A stretch of DNA of 6,415 bases, taken from the NCBI GenBank assembly GCA_047635375.1, contig JBLIKP010000116.1, positions 1-6,415 of the forward strand, written 5' to 3'. The stretch comes from JBLIKP01 sp047635375. GTDB taxonomy: Bacteria > Bacteroidota > Bacteroidia > Sphingobacteriales > Sphingobacteriaceae. The position numbers and the translations under genes are program-made. Positions 1-6,404 of this stretch are shown one piece after another (the stretch's first letter is position 1; each line of letters begins with the position of its first letter). The notes under the pieces are model-generated. The model did no database searches and was not told the origin of the DNA. It saw only the letters and a program-made list of their open reading frames with translations.

Positions 1-167
1 TTTTGATAATGATCAGCAGATGTCATTGCAATCGCCGCAGCTGGGATAACAATAGTTAAGGATATAACATCCGTAAGCGTAGTTGTAACAACAACGTTTC
101 CAGCTTGAGCATTGGCGAATCCTACAAACATTAGGATTCCTGTAGTAAAGGATAATAGCTTTTTCAA
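1..167 (-). CDS. Secreted beta-rich protein, N-terminal part (paralogue of the gene at 404-901), cut by window edge
   Basis: The first 55 codons of a gene that leaves the window at its left edge. There is no ATG at the expected place. I set the start at a TTG (165-167 on the plus strand) because the translation then begins L/M-K-K-L-L and aligns without a gap, residue for residue, to the protein at 404-901, whose ATG lies exactly 734 bases away. Residues 1-21 look like a signal peptide ending in A-N-A-Q. The mature start, NVVVTTTLTDVISLTI at residues 24-39, is identical in both paralogues, and 78 of the first 100 DNA positions match. An ATG at 131 would cut the signal peptide short and is less likely. 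The 236 bases upstream (168-403) show no gene, no convincing promoter and no strong hairpin, so the gene may share the chaperone transcript. Function is unknown; I infer a surface or fibre subunit. Confidence 0.72.
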   Translation of the reverse strand, partial: MKKLLSFTTGILMFVGFANAQAGNVVVTTTLTDVISLTIVIPAAAIAMTSADHYQ

Positions 168-403
168 TTTAGTAGATTTTTTAATTAAACAAATGGTTAA
201 TAATTCACAACACTAAATTTAACGTAGGATCTTTAGGAAAGGTTACAACTACTTTTTAATTTTTATAACAATTCAGATTTTCATTAGTATAAATAGTAAA
301 CCTTAAGAAAAGTAATTTATAGAAACTCTTAATCAATGAGAAAAACACTTCATCCTATACAATCCATCTACTTTATTAGAAATCAACAAAAGTTTAATGG
401 TAA

Positions 404-901
404 TTAATCGGCAGTTACAGTAAACACAAAGGTATTAGTATAAGCTCCAGCTGGTTGCCCAATAAAATTGGACCCCCCCGCGGCTTTATATTCTAAAGCC
501 AAGGAAGATAAAGTTATACCACTAGCTCCATTAATTAAAACCTGATCAGTGTTACTCAACGAAGTTTCTCCACTATTTACACCGTCTGCCTCACCAGACA
601 CTACAACAGAAAAATTTGAAGCGGCAATATTATTTGTTAGGTAGGAAAAGTTTGCATTCTGAGCTTTTACGGATAAATCCCAGGGTTGATTGCTAACAAT
701 AGTTAAGGCAGCCGGAACTGAAGTTGACGTACCATTTTGGTAATGATCTGCTGTATTCATTATTATTGCCGCAGTAGGAACAGCAATCGTTAATGAGATA
801 ACATCTGTAAGGGTGGTTGTAACAACAACGTTCCCGCTTTGTGCAATGGATTGGGTAAATGCACAAAAAACCATAAAAAGGAGTAGGTAGTACTTTTTCA
901 T
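404..901 (-). CDS. Small secreted beta-rich protein, possible chaperone-dependent surface subunit
   Basis: A 165-residue protein with a clear signal peptide: MKK, a hydrophobic core over residues 4-15, then S-I-A-Q around residue 21. The mature part is about 144 residues, rich in Thr, Ser, Val, Asn and Ala, almost without Cys, and made of alternating strand-like segments, which suggests an immunoglobulin-like or pilin-like beta-sandwich. It ends in GAYTNTFVFTVTAD, a closing-strand pattern that I recall from small secreted Bacteroidota proteins of the DUF4402-like kind; that family link is recall, not a search result. It follows the PapD-like chaperone gene by 11 bases, so the two are probably co-transcribed, and a paralogue lies downstream. 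I infer a chaperone client exported to the cell surface. A G7 tract (473-479, C on the plus strand) interrupts its otherwise AT-rich sequence near the 3' end. No sorting domain or catalytic motif is visible. Confidence 0.85.
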   Translation of the reverse strand: MKKYYLLLFMVFCAFTQSIAQSGNVVVTTTLTDVISLTIAVPTAAIIMNTADHYQNGTSTSVPAALTIVSNQPWDLSVKAQNANFSYLTNNIAASNFSVVVSGEADGVNSGETSLSNTDQVLINGASGITLSSLALEYKAAGGSNFIGQPAGAYTNTFVFTVTAD

Positions 902-912
902 AATTAAAATTT

Positions 913-1713
913 TTATTTGATTTTAAAATCAATTTCGGCAACTTCCAGGTCATAATCTAAACCATAGTCAATAACGGCAACTAATGAATATTCCCCAGCA
1001 CCAATATTTTTCGGAAGTTCTAATTGAAAAATCCTAGGTGAATTAGGAAGAATTGAAAGCTTCGATTCTTTTAAATCGGTCTCTTCCCCAGTTTTTAAAT
1101 TTAGGAGTTGGTAATTCACTCTTAAATCAAGTACGGACTCCTCAATATTGCGGATTTTCAAAAAAACAATATTTTTAGTTTCTTCATCCAGACTAAGGCT
1201 TTCAATATTTAAACCACGTTTGTTGATTGAGGGTGGTGTTTGGTAAATCAAAACTCCGATCCTATACCTAATGTTTATTTTTGTTTGCAAATCCTTTGAA
1301 TCACCGCCTTGGTTAAGCTCCTCGACCGGCTCAACAAATAGCATGGACCAGCGAACTTTATCCTTTTGATCATCCTTTGGCCTTTTCAAATTTAGATCTA
1401 AATATTGAGTAGCATCTGGCAAAACAGTAAAAAATGTTGGAGATACTTTTGCCCATCCTGCATTTGAGAATTTTTGAGTATTAGGATTATAATATTCCTT
1501 TTTTCCAGCAGAATCTCTATACCAATCTTGTAAAAACACGTTAAATTTGGCGGGAGATTTCCCATCATTTTTTACAGAAATTTTCTGAATTTGTTCCTCT
1601 CCAGGAATTAGTTCGAAAAACATTTTCGTAGGGCTTACAGATATCCCATCTTGGGCAAAAGATGAAAAGAAAGATGAAAACAATACCGCTATGGTAAAAA
1701 TTACTTTATTCAT
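913..1713 (-). CDS. PapD-like periplasmic pili/fimbrial chaperone
   Basis: A 266-residue exported protein. Residues 1-21 form a signal peptide (hydrophobic core, F-A-Q end). The first immunoglobulin-like domain starts ISVSPTKMFFEL at 24-35, the normal opening of PapD/FimC-type chaperones, with Lys30 at the place of the conserved Arg of the subunit-binding cleft. Around 141-157 the string DLQTKINIRYRIGVLIY resembles the G1 donor-strand region of PapD, with Lys145 at the place of the second cleft residue. The second domain spans about 165-266. In the known family these proteins bind unfolded pilin-like subunits in the periplasm and lend them a strand. The gene is first in a minus-strand cluster, 11 bases before a small secreted beta-rich protein and its paralogue, which fits a chaperone-client set. 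No usher gene is in the window. The family assignment is by motif and layout only; a related non-pilus surface chaperone is possible. Confidence 0.82.
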   Translation of the reverse strand: MNKVIFTIAVLFSSFFSSFAQDGISVSPTKMFFELIPGEEQIQKISVKNDGKSPAKFNVFLQDWYRDSAGKKEYYNPNTQKFSNAGWAKVSPTFFTVLPDATQYLDLNLKRPKDDQKDKVRWSMLFVEPVEELNQGGDSKDLQTKINIRYRIGVLIYQTPPSINKRGLNIESLSLDEETKNIVFLKIRNIEESVLDLRVNYQLLNLKTGEETDLKESKLSILPNSPRIFQLELPKNIGAGEYSLVAVIDYGLDYDLEVAEIDFKIK

Positions 1714-1749
1714 TATAAATAATATAAGGCAATGGGTTTAAACTATTTT

Positions 1750-1781
1750 TAAATATATTCAAGTTTAGAAATAAATCAAAA
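1750..1781 (-). promoter_or_regulatory. Candidate Bacteroidota-type promoter for the chaperone cluster
   Basis: Read on the minus strand, TTTTG (plus 1777-1781) is followed after 19 bases by TATATTTA (plus 1750-1757). This matches the Bacteroidota pattern TTG-N17-23-TAnnTTTG at every position except the last base. The predicted transcript start near 1743 would give a leader of about 30 bases before the chaperone ATG at 1713. No equally good match was found for pdxH on the other strand of the same spacer. Confidence 0.5.
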
Positions 1782-1782
1782 C

Positions 1783-1802
1783 TAATTAACTAACTAACTA
1801 AT
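1783..1802. repeat. Short tetranucleotide repeat TAAT-(TAAC)3-TAAT
   Basis: Three perfect TAAC units at 1787-1798, flanked on each side by a TAAT variant, make a 20-base tetramer run. It lies in the divergent spacer, just upstream of the candidate promoter for the chaperone cluster and about 25 bases before the pdxH start. A change in unit number would alter promoter spacing rather than a reading frame. The array is short and could be chance in AT-rich DNA. Confidence 0.5.
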
Positions 1803-1827
1803 ATTTAATATTTTTACAAAAAAAAAA

Positions 1828-2472
1828 TTGGACGAGAATTTAAGCAAGTTAAGGAGAGAATACTTAGGGACACCCCTTGGGGACAAAACTACCAATGATT
1901 CTCCAATAGAACAATTTAAGGAATGGTTTAACGAAATTAAATCAATAGAATCAAAAGATCCTAACGCATTTTCGTTAGCCACCTGTGGAAAGGACTTACA
2001 ACCTGATCTTCGTTTGGTTCTACTCAAAGGCATTGAGAATGGTGATTTCATTTTTTTTACAAATTATAATTCCAAAAAGGGCATACAAATTATTGAAAAC
2101 CCAAAAGTTTCAATGAATTTTTATTGGCCAGAGCTTCATAGGCAAGTTAGGATTCAAGGAAGTGCCCTAAAACTCTCAGTTGAGGAGTCTAAAGAATATT
2201 TTTATTCACGCCCTCAAGGCAGCCAAATTAGCGCGATTGTTTCTCCTCAAAGTGAAAAAATAGCCTCAAGAGAGATTCTGGAAAAATCGGTTAAGGAAAC
2301 TTTGAAAAATCTTTCAAAAAACGTACCATTAGAAATGCCCAAACAATGGGGTGGATTTAAAATCAGTCCTGAAAAAATTGAGTTTTGGCAGGGTCGTGAA
2401 AATAGGTTACATGACAGAATTCAATATACCAAGAATCAAGAAAATTGGTTAAAAACAAGGCTTGCACCGTAA
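1828..2472 (+). CDS. pdxH: Pyridoxine/pyridoxamine 5'-phosphate oxidase
   Basis: A 214-residue cytosolic flavoenzyme that uses FMN and oxygen to oxidise pyridoxine or pyridoxamine 5'-phosphate to pyridoxal 5'-phosphate, the last step of vitamin B6 cofactor synthesis and salvage. Family motifs run in order: NLSKLRREY near 4-12, RLVLLK at 62-67, FFTNYNSKKG at 76-85, RQVRIQG at 105-111, SRPQGSQI at 127-134, Gln141-Ser142, WGGF at 174-177, and FWQGRENRLHDRI at 186-198, whose Arg-Leu-His belongs to the substrate site. It ends in the family hallmark RLAP. Length is close to the E. coli enzyme (218). The start is TTG: no ATG or GTG lies between the upstream in-frame stop (1795-1797) and the N-terminal motif, and TTG places NLSKLRREY where the family has it. 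A run of ten A (1818-1827) touches the start codon in place of a ribosome binding site. nuoC follows 3 bases after the stop. Confidence 0.96.
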   Translation: MDENLSKLRREYLGTPLGDKTTNDSPIEQFKEWFNEIKSIESKDPNAFSLATCGKDLQPDLRLVLLKGIENGDFIFFTNYNSKKGIQIIENPKVSMNFYWPELHRQVRIQGSALKLSVEESKEYFYSRPQGSQISAIVSPQSEKIASREILEKSVKETLKNLSKNVPLEMPKQWGGFKISPEKIEFWQGRENRLHDRIQYTKNQENWLKTRLAP

Positions 2473-2475
2473 AAA

Positions 2476-2985
2476 ATGTTAAAAGAAATAGGAGGATTTT
2501 TAGTTAAAAATGTCAATCCAGACGCGATTATTGAGTTGCATGAAAGTGAGGCCTCACCATGGATTGAGGTCAACCCCGTGCATTTAACAGATATATTTGA
2601 ATCATTAAGACATTCTGAAAATCATTTTTTTGATTTCTTGAATTCGATAACTGGGGTGCATTTAATAAATGAAAATAAGTTTTCAATAGTTTATCATTTA
2701 ACCTCAATTCCGTTTAACAAGTCAATTACATTAAAAGTATTTATTAATGTAAAAAATGCTATTTGCCCAACAATCTCCGAAATTCACAAAGGTGCAGATT
2801 GGCATGAAAGAGAGATTTTCGATTTATTTGGGATAACATTTACAGGTCATAAAAATTTAAAAAGAATTCTATTACCCGATGATTGGGTTGGACATCCCTT
2901 GCGTAAAGATTATCAAACAGAAGAATTTTACAAAGGAATCAAGATTGATTACGAAAATTCTGACAAGCCAAGTGATATTTTTTAA
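2476..2985 (+). CDS. nuoC: NADH-quinone oxidoreductase subunit C (stand-alone)
   Basis: A 169-residue soluble subunit of the peripheral arm of respiratory Complex I, belonging to the 30-kDa subunit family; it helps hold the connecting module between the NADH site and the membrane arm. The family signature is clear: WHEREIFDLFGI at 109-120, followed by GHKNLKRILLPDDW at 124-137 and GHPLRKDY at 139-146. The N-terminal half (about 1-100) is the usual divergent alpha/beta region. It is not fused to NuoD, unlike the E. coli NuoCD protein, and it stops soon after the signature, so it is a short but complete version. The ATG lies 3 bases after the pdxH stop with no Shine-Dalgarno sequence, so the two are probably co-transcribed. 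No other Complex I gene is present here: nuoB would be expected upstream and nuoD downstream in a standard operon. Confidence 0.94.
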   Translation: MLKEIGGFLVKNVNPDAIIELHESEASPWIEVNPVHLTDIFESLRHSENHFFDFLNSITGVHLINENKFSIVYHLTSIPFNKSITLKVFINVKNAICPTISEIHKGADWHEREIFDLFGITFTGHKNLKRILLPDDWVGHPLRKDYQTEEFYKGIKIDYENSDKPSDIF

Positions 2986-3083
2986 AGGTTTTAGAGTTTT
3001 TGGCAAAGGATTTGCATAATCATTTATTTTACTTACTTAATCAATAAATTTAAAGTGAAAACTCCAATATTCATTTGCGCACT

Positions 3084-3100
3084 GCTTATGGCTTATGGCT
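3084..3100. repeat. 7-bp tandem duplication, frame-breaking
   Basis: GCTTATG occurs twice in a row (3084-3090, 3091-3097) followed by GCT. Seven bases are not a multiple of three, so the second copy shifts the frame inside the signal-peptide-like region of the decayed gene at 3055-3465. It looks like a slipped-strand duplication. Confidence 0.7.
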
Positions 3101-3243
3101 TTTAACGTAAATCCTACATTTTTAAAGGCCGCAAATTCTTCAGGGGAACCGGAAACCTCAAAACCTACACATCTCCTGCCCGTGCTATTGAGATAAGAGC
3201 ATATCTTCAAGAATTTGAAAATAAATGCCTTACCACCATTAAC

Positions 3244-3271
3244 AATCGAATTAAGAATCGAATTAAGAATC
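3244..3271. repeat. 12-bp tandem duplication, frame-neutral
   Basis: AATCGAATTAAG occurs twice in a row (3244-3255, 3256-3267), followed by AATC. Twelve bases keep the frame and add a second N-R-I-K unit to the open frame of the decayed gene. With the 7-bp duplication, this makes two tandem duplications within about 190 bases. Confidence 0.7.
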
Positions 3272-3468
3272 CAGCAATTATCACCTCCAAAAAAGACGAT
3301 TATATTCGATTAAAACTTTTATTAGATAATGGTTATGTTTTGACCCTATACAACAAGGTAAATGGTGCAATCAATTACTATAATCGAGAATTAAATCGTT
3401 TAAAAACGAGCGCTTTCCAGTTGCAAACTTTAATTGAATCTGCAAAAAGAAATAGTAATAGTTAGTCA

Positions 3469-3498
3469 TTTGGACTTGTGTTTAAATTTTTACATTAG
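3469..3498 (+). promoter_or_regulatory. Candidate promoter for the protease-barrel gene
   Basis: TTTG (3469-3472) is followed after 18 bases by TACATTAG (3491-3498), one base away from the Bacteroidota -7 pattern TAnnTTTG and within the usual spacing. Transcription would start near 3505 and leave a leader of about 20 bases before the ATG at 3526. The match is short, so this is a suggestion based on position and consensus only. Confidence 0.35.
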
Positions 3499-3525
3499 CA
3501 TCATTGGCAAACTTGAGCAACCCAA

Positions 3526-6402
3526 ATGAAACTAATTAATAGGCGTTTTTTATTTTTTACAGTAGCATTTCTTTTTATTTTATCCACTCACTCCATTTCT
3601 CAGGTTCTTGAAATTGGGCAAAATCCCCCGTCCCTTAATTGGAAGTCAATTGAAACTGAAAACTTTGAAATCCTTTTCCCGGAAAGCTTTGAAAAAAAAG
3701 CACAGGAAACAGCAAATGCTTTAGAAAAAATCTATCTGTACGGTGGCTTATCATTAAATAATGAGCCAAACCAATTCACTATAATTCTTCAAAATCAACC
3801 AGCCATTGCCAATGGATTTGTAATGTTAGCTCCACGACGGTCTGAGTTTTTCGTTTTACCTCCAGAAAATCAAAACGCATCTGACTGGGTTCAAACGTTA
3901 GCACTTCATGAGTTCCGACACATGGTACAAATGGATAAAACAAAACAAGGGTTTACAAAAAAAGTGAGTCAAGTACTTGGAGAAGAAGCAACTATCGGTC
4001 TATTTGGAATTACTCTTCCCCCTTGGTTCTACGAGGGTGATGCAACTGTTATTGAATCGGCGTTGTCTAATGCTGGACGTGGAAGAAATCCTGATTGGGA
4101 CATTTTATTTAAAGTACAAATCATCGAAAACGGCCCATTCAGCTACCAAAAGGCTAGTTTCGGCTCATACAAGGATGAAATTAGTGACCATTACCGCTTA
4201 GGCTACCACATAGTCCAATTTGGAAGAAACGTCTACTCGGAGTCATTATGGAGCAATGTAATGGACCGCACTGCTCAAAAACCGTATATCCCTTTTGCAT
4301 TTTCTAATGCATTAAAAAAAGAAACTGGTTTCAAAAGTCATAAATTTTATGAAGCGGCGATGGGAGCGCAAAGAATTCAATGGCAACAAGAATTGAACAT
4401 CTCTAATTCAACGTTTTCAAATCATTTTCCAATTGACTCCTCAAAATCATTTACTAATTACAATAAATTAGTTCCCACAGAATCTGACCATGTGGTAGTG
4501 ATTAAATCAGGGATTGACCAAACTCCTGAGGTCACCTTAATTTCAACCACTGTTAGAGAAACTAAATTATTTGGACTCCCCTACCAAACAAATGAAAAGG
4601 ATTTTCATTATTCCTCGGGGTCATTGGTTTGGAATGAAATAAGGTATGATCCTCGCTGGCAATATAGAACCTACAGTGTTTTAATGCGCAAAAACTTATT
4701 GACTGGTGAAAAAAATCAGTTAACCAAGAAATCCAGAATCTCGGGACCTTCCCTTTCTCCAAGGGCTGACAAGATAGTTTATGTAAATACTGAAGTTGAT
4801 TATTCATTCAAATTAAAATTAGTTGACGCAGTTTCAGGAGATACACTAATCACCTTCAATAATCCTGATAATTACTTTCTCCAGGACCCAATATTCAGCA
4901 ATGATTCAACTATTATTTCAATAATTTCTAATTCCTCCGGAAAAGGAATTATTGGATATACCCTAGGGGATAAAAATCCTAAAATAATTCTAAACCCAAT
5001 TGCATTAAATATTGAAAATATTAGTTCTCATGAAAATTGGATTGTATTCAATTCAAATCAAAATGCAGTTTCTCAAATCTTCGGAATCAATGTAATTACT
5101 AATCAAATTATTCAACTTTCCAATTCACCCTATGGAGCAATTGAGCCCATCATTTCAAAGAATGGTGAAACTCTTTATTTTTCAGAATTCACTATAAATG
5201 GTTATCGTCCGGCATACAAAGCTTTTACTCCAGAAAAGGAATTAGAACATGCTTCGTTATCGCAATACACATCACCCGATTTAAGGGTCTCTGTTGCGCA
5301 AGAAAAAACAGGGGACATTTTCAAAAACATTCCTGACAAAACGTTTGACGTTAAAAATTATAGCCAATTAAAAAATTTATTTTATTTCCATAGTTTAACA
5401 CCCTATTCAGGCAATTCTGACCCCACCAATATTCAAAATATTGGCCTTGGACTTCAACTAAAAACAAATAATAAGCTAAGCACAATGGGTGGAAGTGTTT
5501 ATTATTTATTTAATCCTGAATTTTTCACGCATACAGTGGGAGGAGAAGTTGCTTATAAAGGATTTTACCCCGTGATTTCCTTTTCGGCAGAAAATACAGA
5601 AGGCTTCACCTTAAACAACTCTCCTGCTGGCTTAGCCCTTCCTGGAAAAGACAGGAAAATTGCAACTTGGAGAGAAACTAACAGTGCATTGCAGGTATCT
5701 GTCCCATTAAATTTTACTAGTGGAGTTTGGTCAAGACTTTTGAATATATCAACCTCTGTTAGATATACTGAGCGATATAATATTGAGAATGTTATAAATC
5801 GAGAAAACTTCACCAGAATTATCCCACCTTTTGTTCAATTTTCGGCAACTGGCGGAGCAAATATGAGAACGGCAAAGCGTGATTTACGACCAAAATTCGG
5901 ACAAAATTTCTCCATTTTTTATGGGGAAATTCCATTTTCCGAGGAATTTTCTGGAAGGGCGTATGGAATAAATACTTTGCTATTTTTTCCTGGATTATTT
6001 AACCATCATAGTCTAATAATTTCTCCGAATTACCAATCAACTACAGGGATTTTTGCAGGTTACAATATAATAAATCAGCCAAGGGGATCGCAACTGCCAA
6101 GAGGCGCGCAATATTATTCAATTTTAACCGGTTATGAATTCCCAATATTCTATCCGGACCTTGCTTTGGGCAGAATTGCCTATCTTAAACGAGTTAAAGG
6201 TGGTTTATTCCTTGATGCAGCTGCAACCAATTATCAAAATTTAGGGCAAGAAATTGTCACTTCTGGATTTGATATTAAAGTAGATATGCATTTGCTGCAA
6301 TTTTTCCTTCCGGAAGTTGAATTTGGAGTACGAATTTACTCTTCAATTCAGGATTTAGGGTATTTCCCGGGAATGATATATACCTTAAATTTTAGATATT
6401 AA
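3526..6402 (+). CDS. Exported HExxH metalloprotease-like / beta-propeller / outer-membrane beta-barrel protein
   Basis: A 958-residue protein in three parts. Residues 1-26 are a signal peptide with a hydrophobic core at 8-20 and S-I-S-Q end. About 35-290 is a gluzincin-like domain: LALHEFRHMVQ at 125-135 carries the zinc motif HEFRH (128-132), and PWFYEGDA at 166-173 supplies the likely third ligand, Glu170, the Peptidase_MA arrangement. About 305-570 looks like a TolB-type beta-propeller, with repeated blade elements at 409-420 (LSPRADKIVYV), 456-466 (FSNDSTIISI) and 542-553 (ISKNGETLYFS). About 610-958 is strand-rich with alternating hydrophobics and ends in YTLNFRY, a terminal aromatic typical of outer-membrane barrels; RDLRPKFGQ near 785-793 and GGLFLDAA near 892-899 recall Omp85/BamA-like barrels. 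I infer an outer-membrane-anchored protein with a protease-like domain and propeller in the periplasm or outside. Substrate is unknown. All catalytic residues are present. The ATG fits the signal peptide; there is no Shine-Dalgarno sequence. Confidence 0.85.
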   Translation: MKLINRRFLFFTVAFLFILSTHSISQVLEIGQNPPSLNWKSIETENFEILFPESFEKKAQETANALEKIYLYGGLSLNNEPNQFTIILQNQPAIANGFVMLAPRRSEFFVLPPENQNASDWVQTLALHEFRHMVQMDKTKQGFTKKVSQVLGEEATIGLFGITLPPWFYEGDATVIESALSNAGRGRNPDWDILFKVQIIENGPFSYQKASFGSYKDEISDHYRLGYHIVQFGRNVYSESLWSNVMDRTAQKPYIPFAFSNALKKETGFKSHKFYEAAMGAQRIQWQQELNISNSTFSNHFPIDSSKSFTNYNKLVPTESDHVVVIKSGIDQTPEVTLISTTVRETKLFGLPYQTNEKDFHYSSGSLVWNEIRYDPRWQYRTYSVLMRKNLLTGEKNQLTKKSRISGPSLSPRADKIVYVNTEVDYSFKLKLVDAVSGDTLITFNNPDNYFLQDPIFSNDSTIISIISNSSGKGIIGYTLGDKNPKIILNPIALNIENISSHENWIVFNSNQNAVSQIFGINVITNQIIQLSNSPYGAIEPIISKNGETLYFSEFTINGYRPAYKAFTPEKELEHASLSQYTSPDLRVSVAQEKTGDIFKNIPDKTFDVKNYSQLKNLFYFHSLTPYSGNSDPTNIQNIGLGLQLKTNNKLSTMGGSVYYLFNPEFFTHTVGGEVAYKGFYPVISFSAENTEGFTLNNSPAGLALPGKDRKIATWRETNSALQVSVPLNFTSGVWSRLLNISTSVRYTERYNIENVINRENFTRIIPPFVQFSATGGANMRTAKRDLRPKFGQNFSIFYGEIPFSEEFSGRAYGINTLLFFPGLFNHHSLIISPNYQSTTGIFAGYNIINQPRGSQLPRGAQYYSILTGYEFPIFYPDLALGRIAYLKRVKGGLFLDAAATNYQNLGQEIVTSGFDIKVDMHLLQFFLPEVEFGVRIYSSIQDLGYFPGMIYTLNFRY

Positions 6403-6404
6403 TT

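Larger units (their letters stand above)
3055..3465 (+). pseudogene. Decayed gene for a small exported protein (unrecognised family)
   Basis: From a GTG at 3055 the frame reads a signal-peptide-like start (V/M-K-T-P-I-F-I-C-A-L-L-M-A), then hits a stop at 3103-3105. That stop follows a 7-bp tandem duplication (3084-3100). Taking out one copy moves the reading into a frame that continues FNVNPTFLKAANSSGEPETS, like the end of a signal peptide and a mature N-terminus, until a stop at 3194-3196. The first frame, after its stop, stays open for 119 codons (3106-3462, TAG at 3463-3465) without any ATG or GTG start: it contains SPARAIEIRAYLQEF and a Lys/Asn-rich, possibly coiled-coil C-terminal part. 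Such a long open frame is unlikely by chance at this base composition. I infer an exported protein of about 130 residues broken by the 7-bp duplication and at least one more indel near 3160-3175. Function is unknown. Sequencing error is an alternative. Confidence 0.45.

Noticed and set aside
168..403. Possible small gene or promoter between the two secreted-protein paralogues
   Set aside because: Stops occur often in all frames, no TTG-N17-23-TAnnTTTG match was convincing, and only very short complementary stretches were found.
693..953. Open frame on the minus strand spanning the end of the chaperone gene and the start of the secreted-protein gene
   Set aside because: It is an off-frame reading through two real genes with an odd Cys/Tyr-rich composition. 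The in-frame genes have signal peptides and a paralogue in support.
1794..2051. Open frame on the minus strand opposite the start of pdxH
   Set aside because: It lies antisense to a strongly conserved enzyme, shows no recognisable motif, and its last residues come from the divergent spacer and A-rich leader. It is a shadow of pdxH.
3003..3015. Hairpin GCAAA-GGA-TTTGC as a nuoC terminator
   Set aside because: The stem is only five pairs with three A-T pairs, the loop is three bases and no U-run follows. It is too weak to call.
3244..3271. Repeat array as a CRISPR or recombination site
   Set aside because: There are only two 12-bp copies with no spacers between them; simple slipped-strand duplication explains it.
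3977..4201. Alternative plus-strand frame inside the metalloprotease-like domain
   Set aside because: It overlaps the coding sequence for the essential WFYEGDA region in another frame and shows no family features.
4562..5813. Minus-strand open frames opposite the protease-barrel gene (4562-4807, 5565-5813)
   Set aside because: The plus-strand frame is continuous for 958 codons with coherent domains; these antisense frames have no motif or start context.
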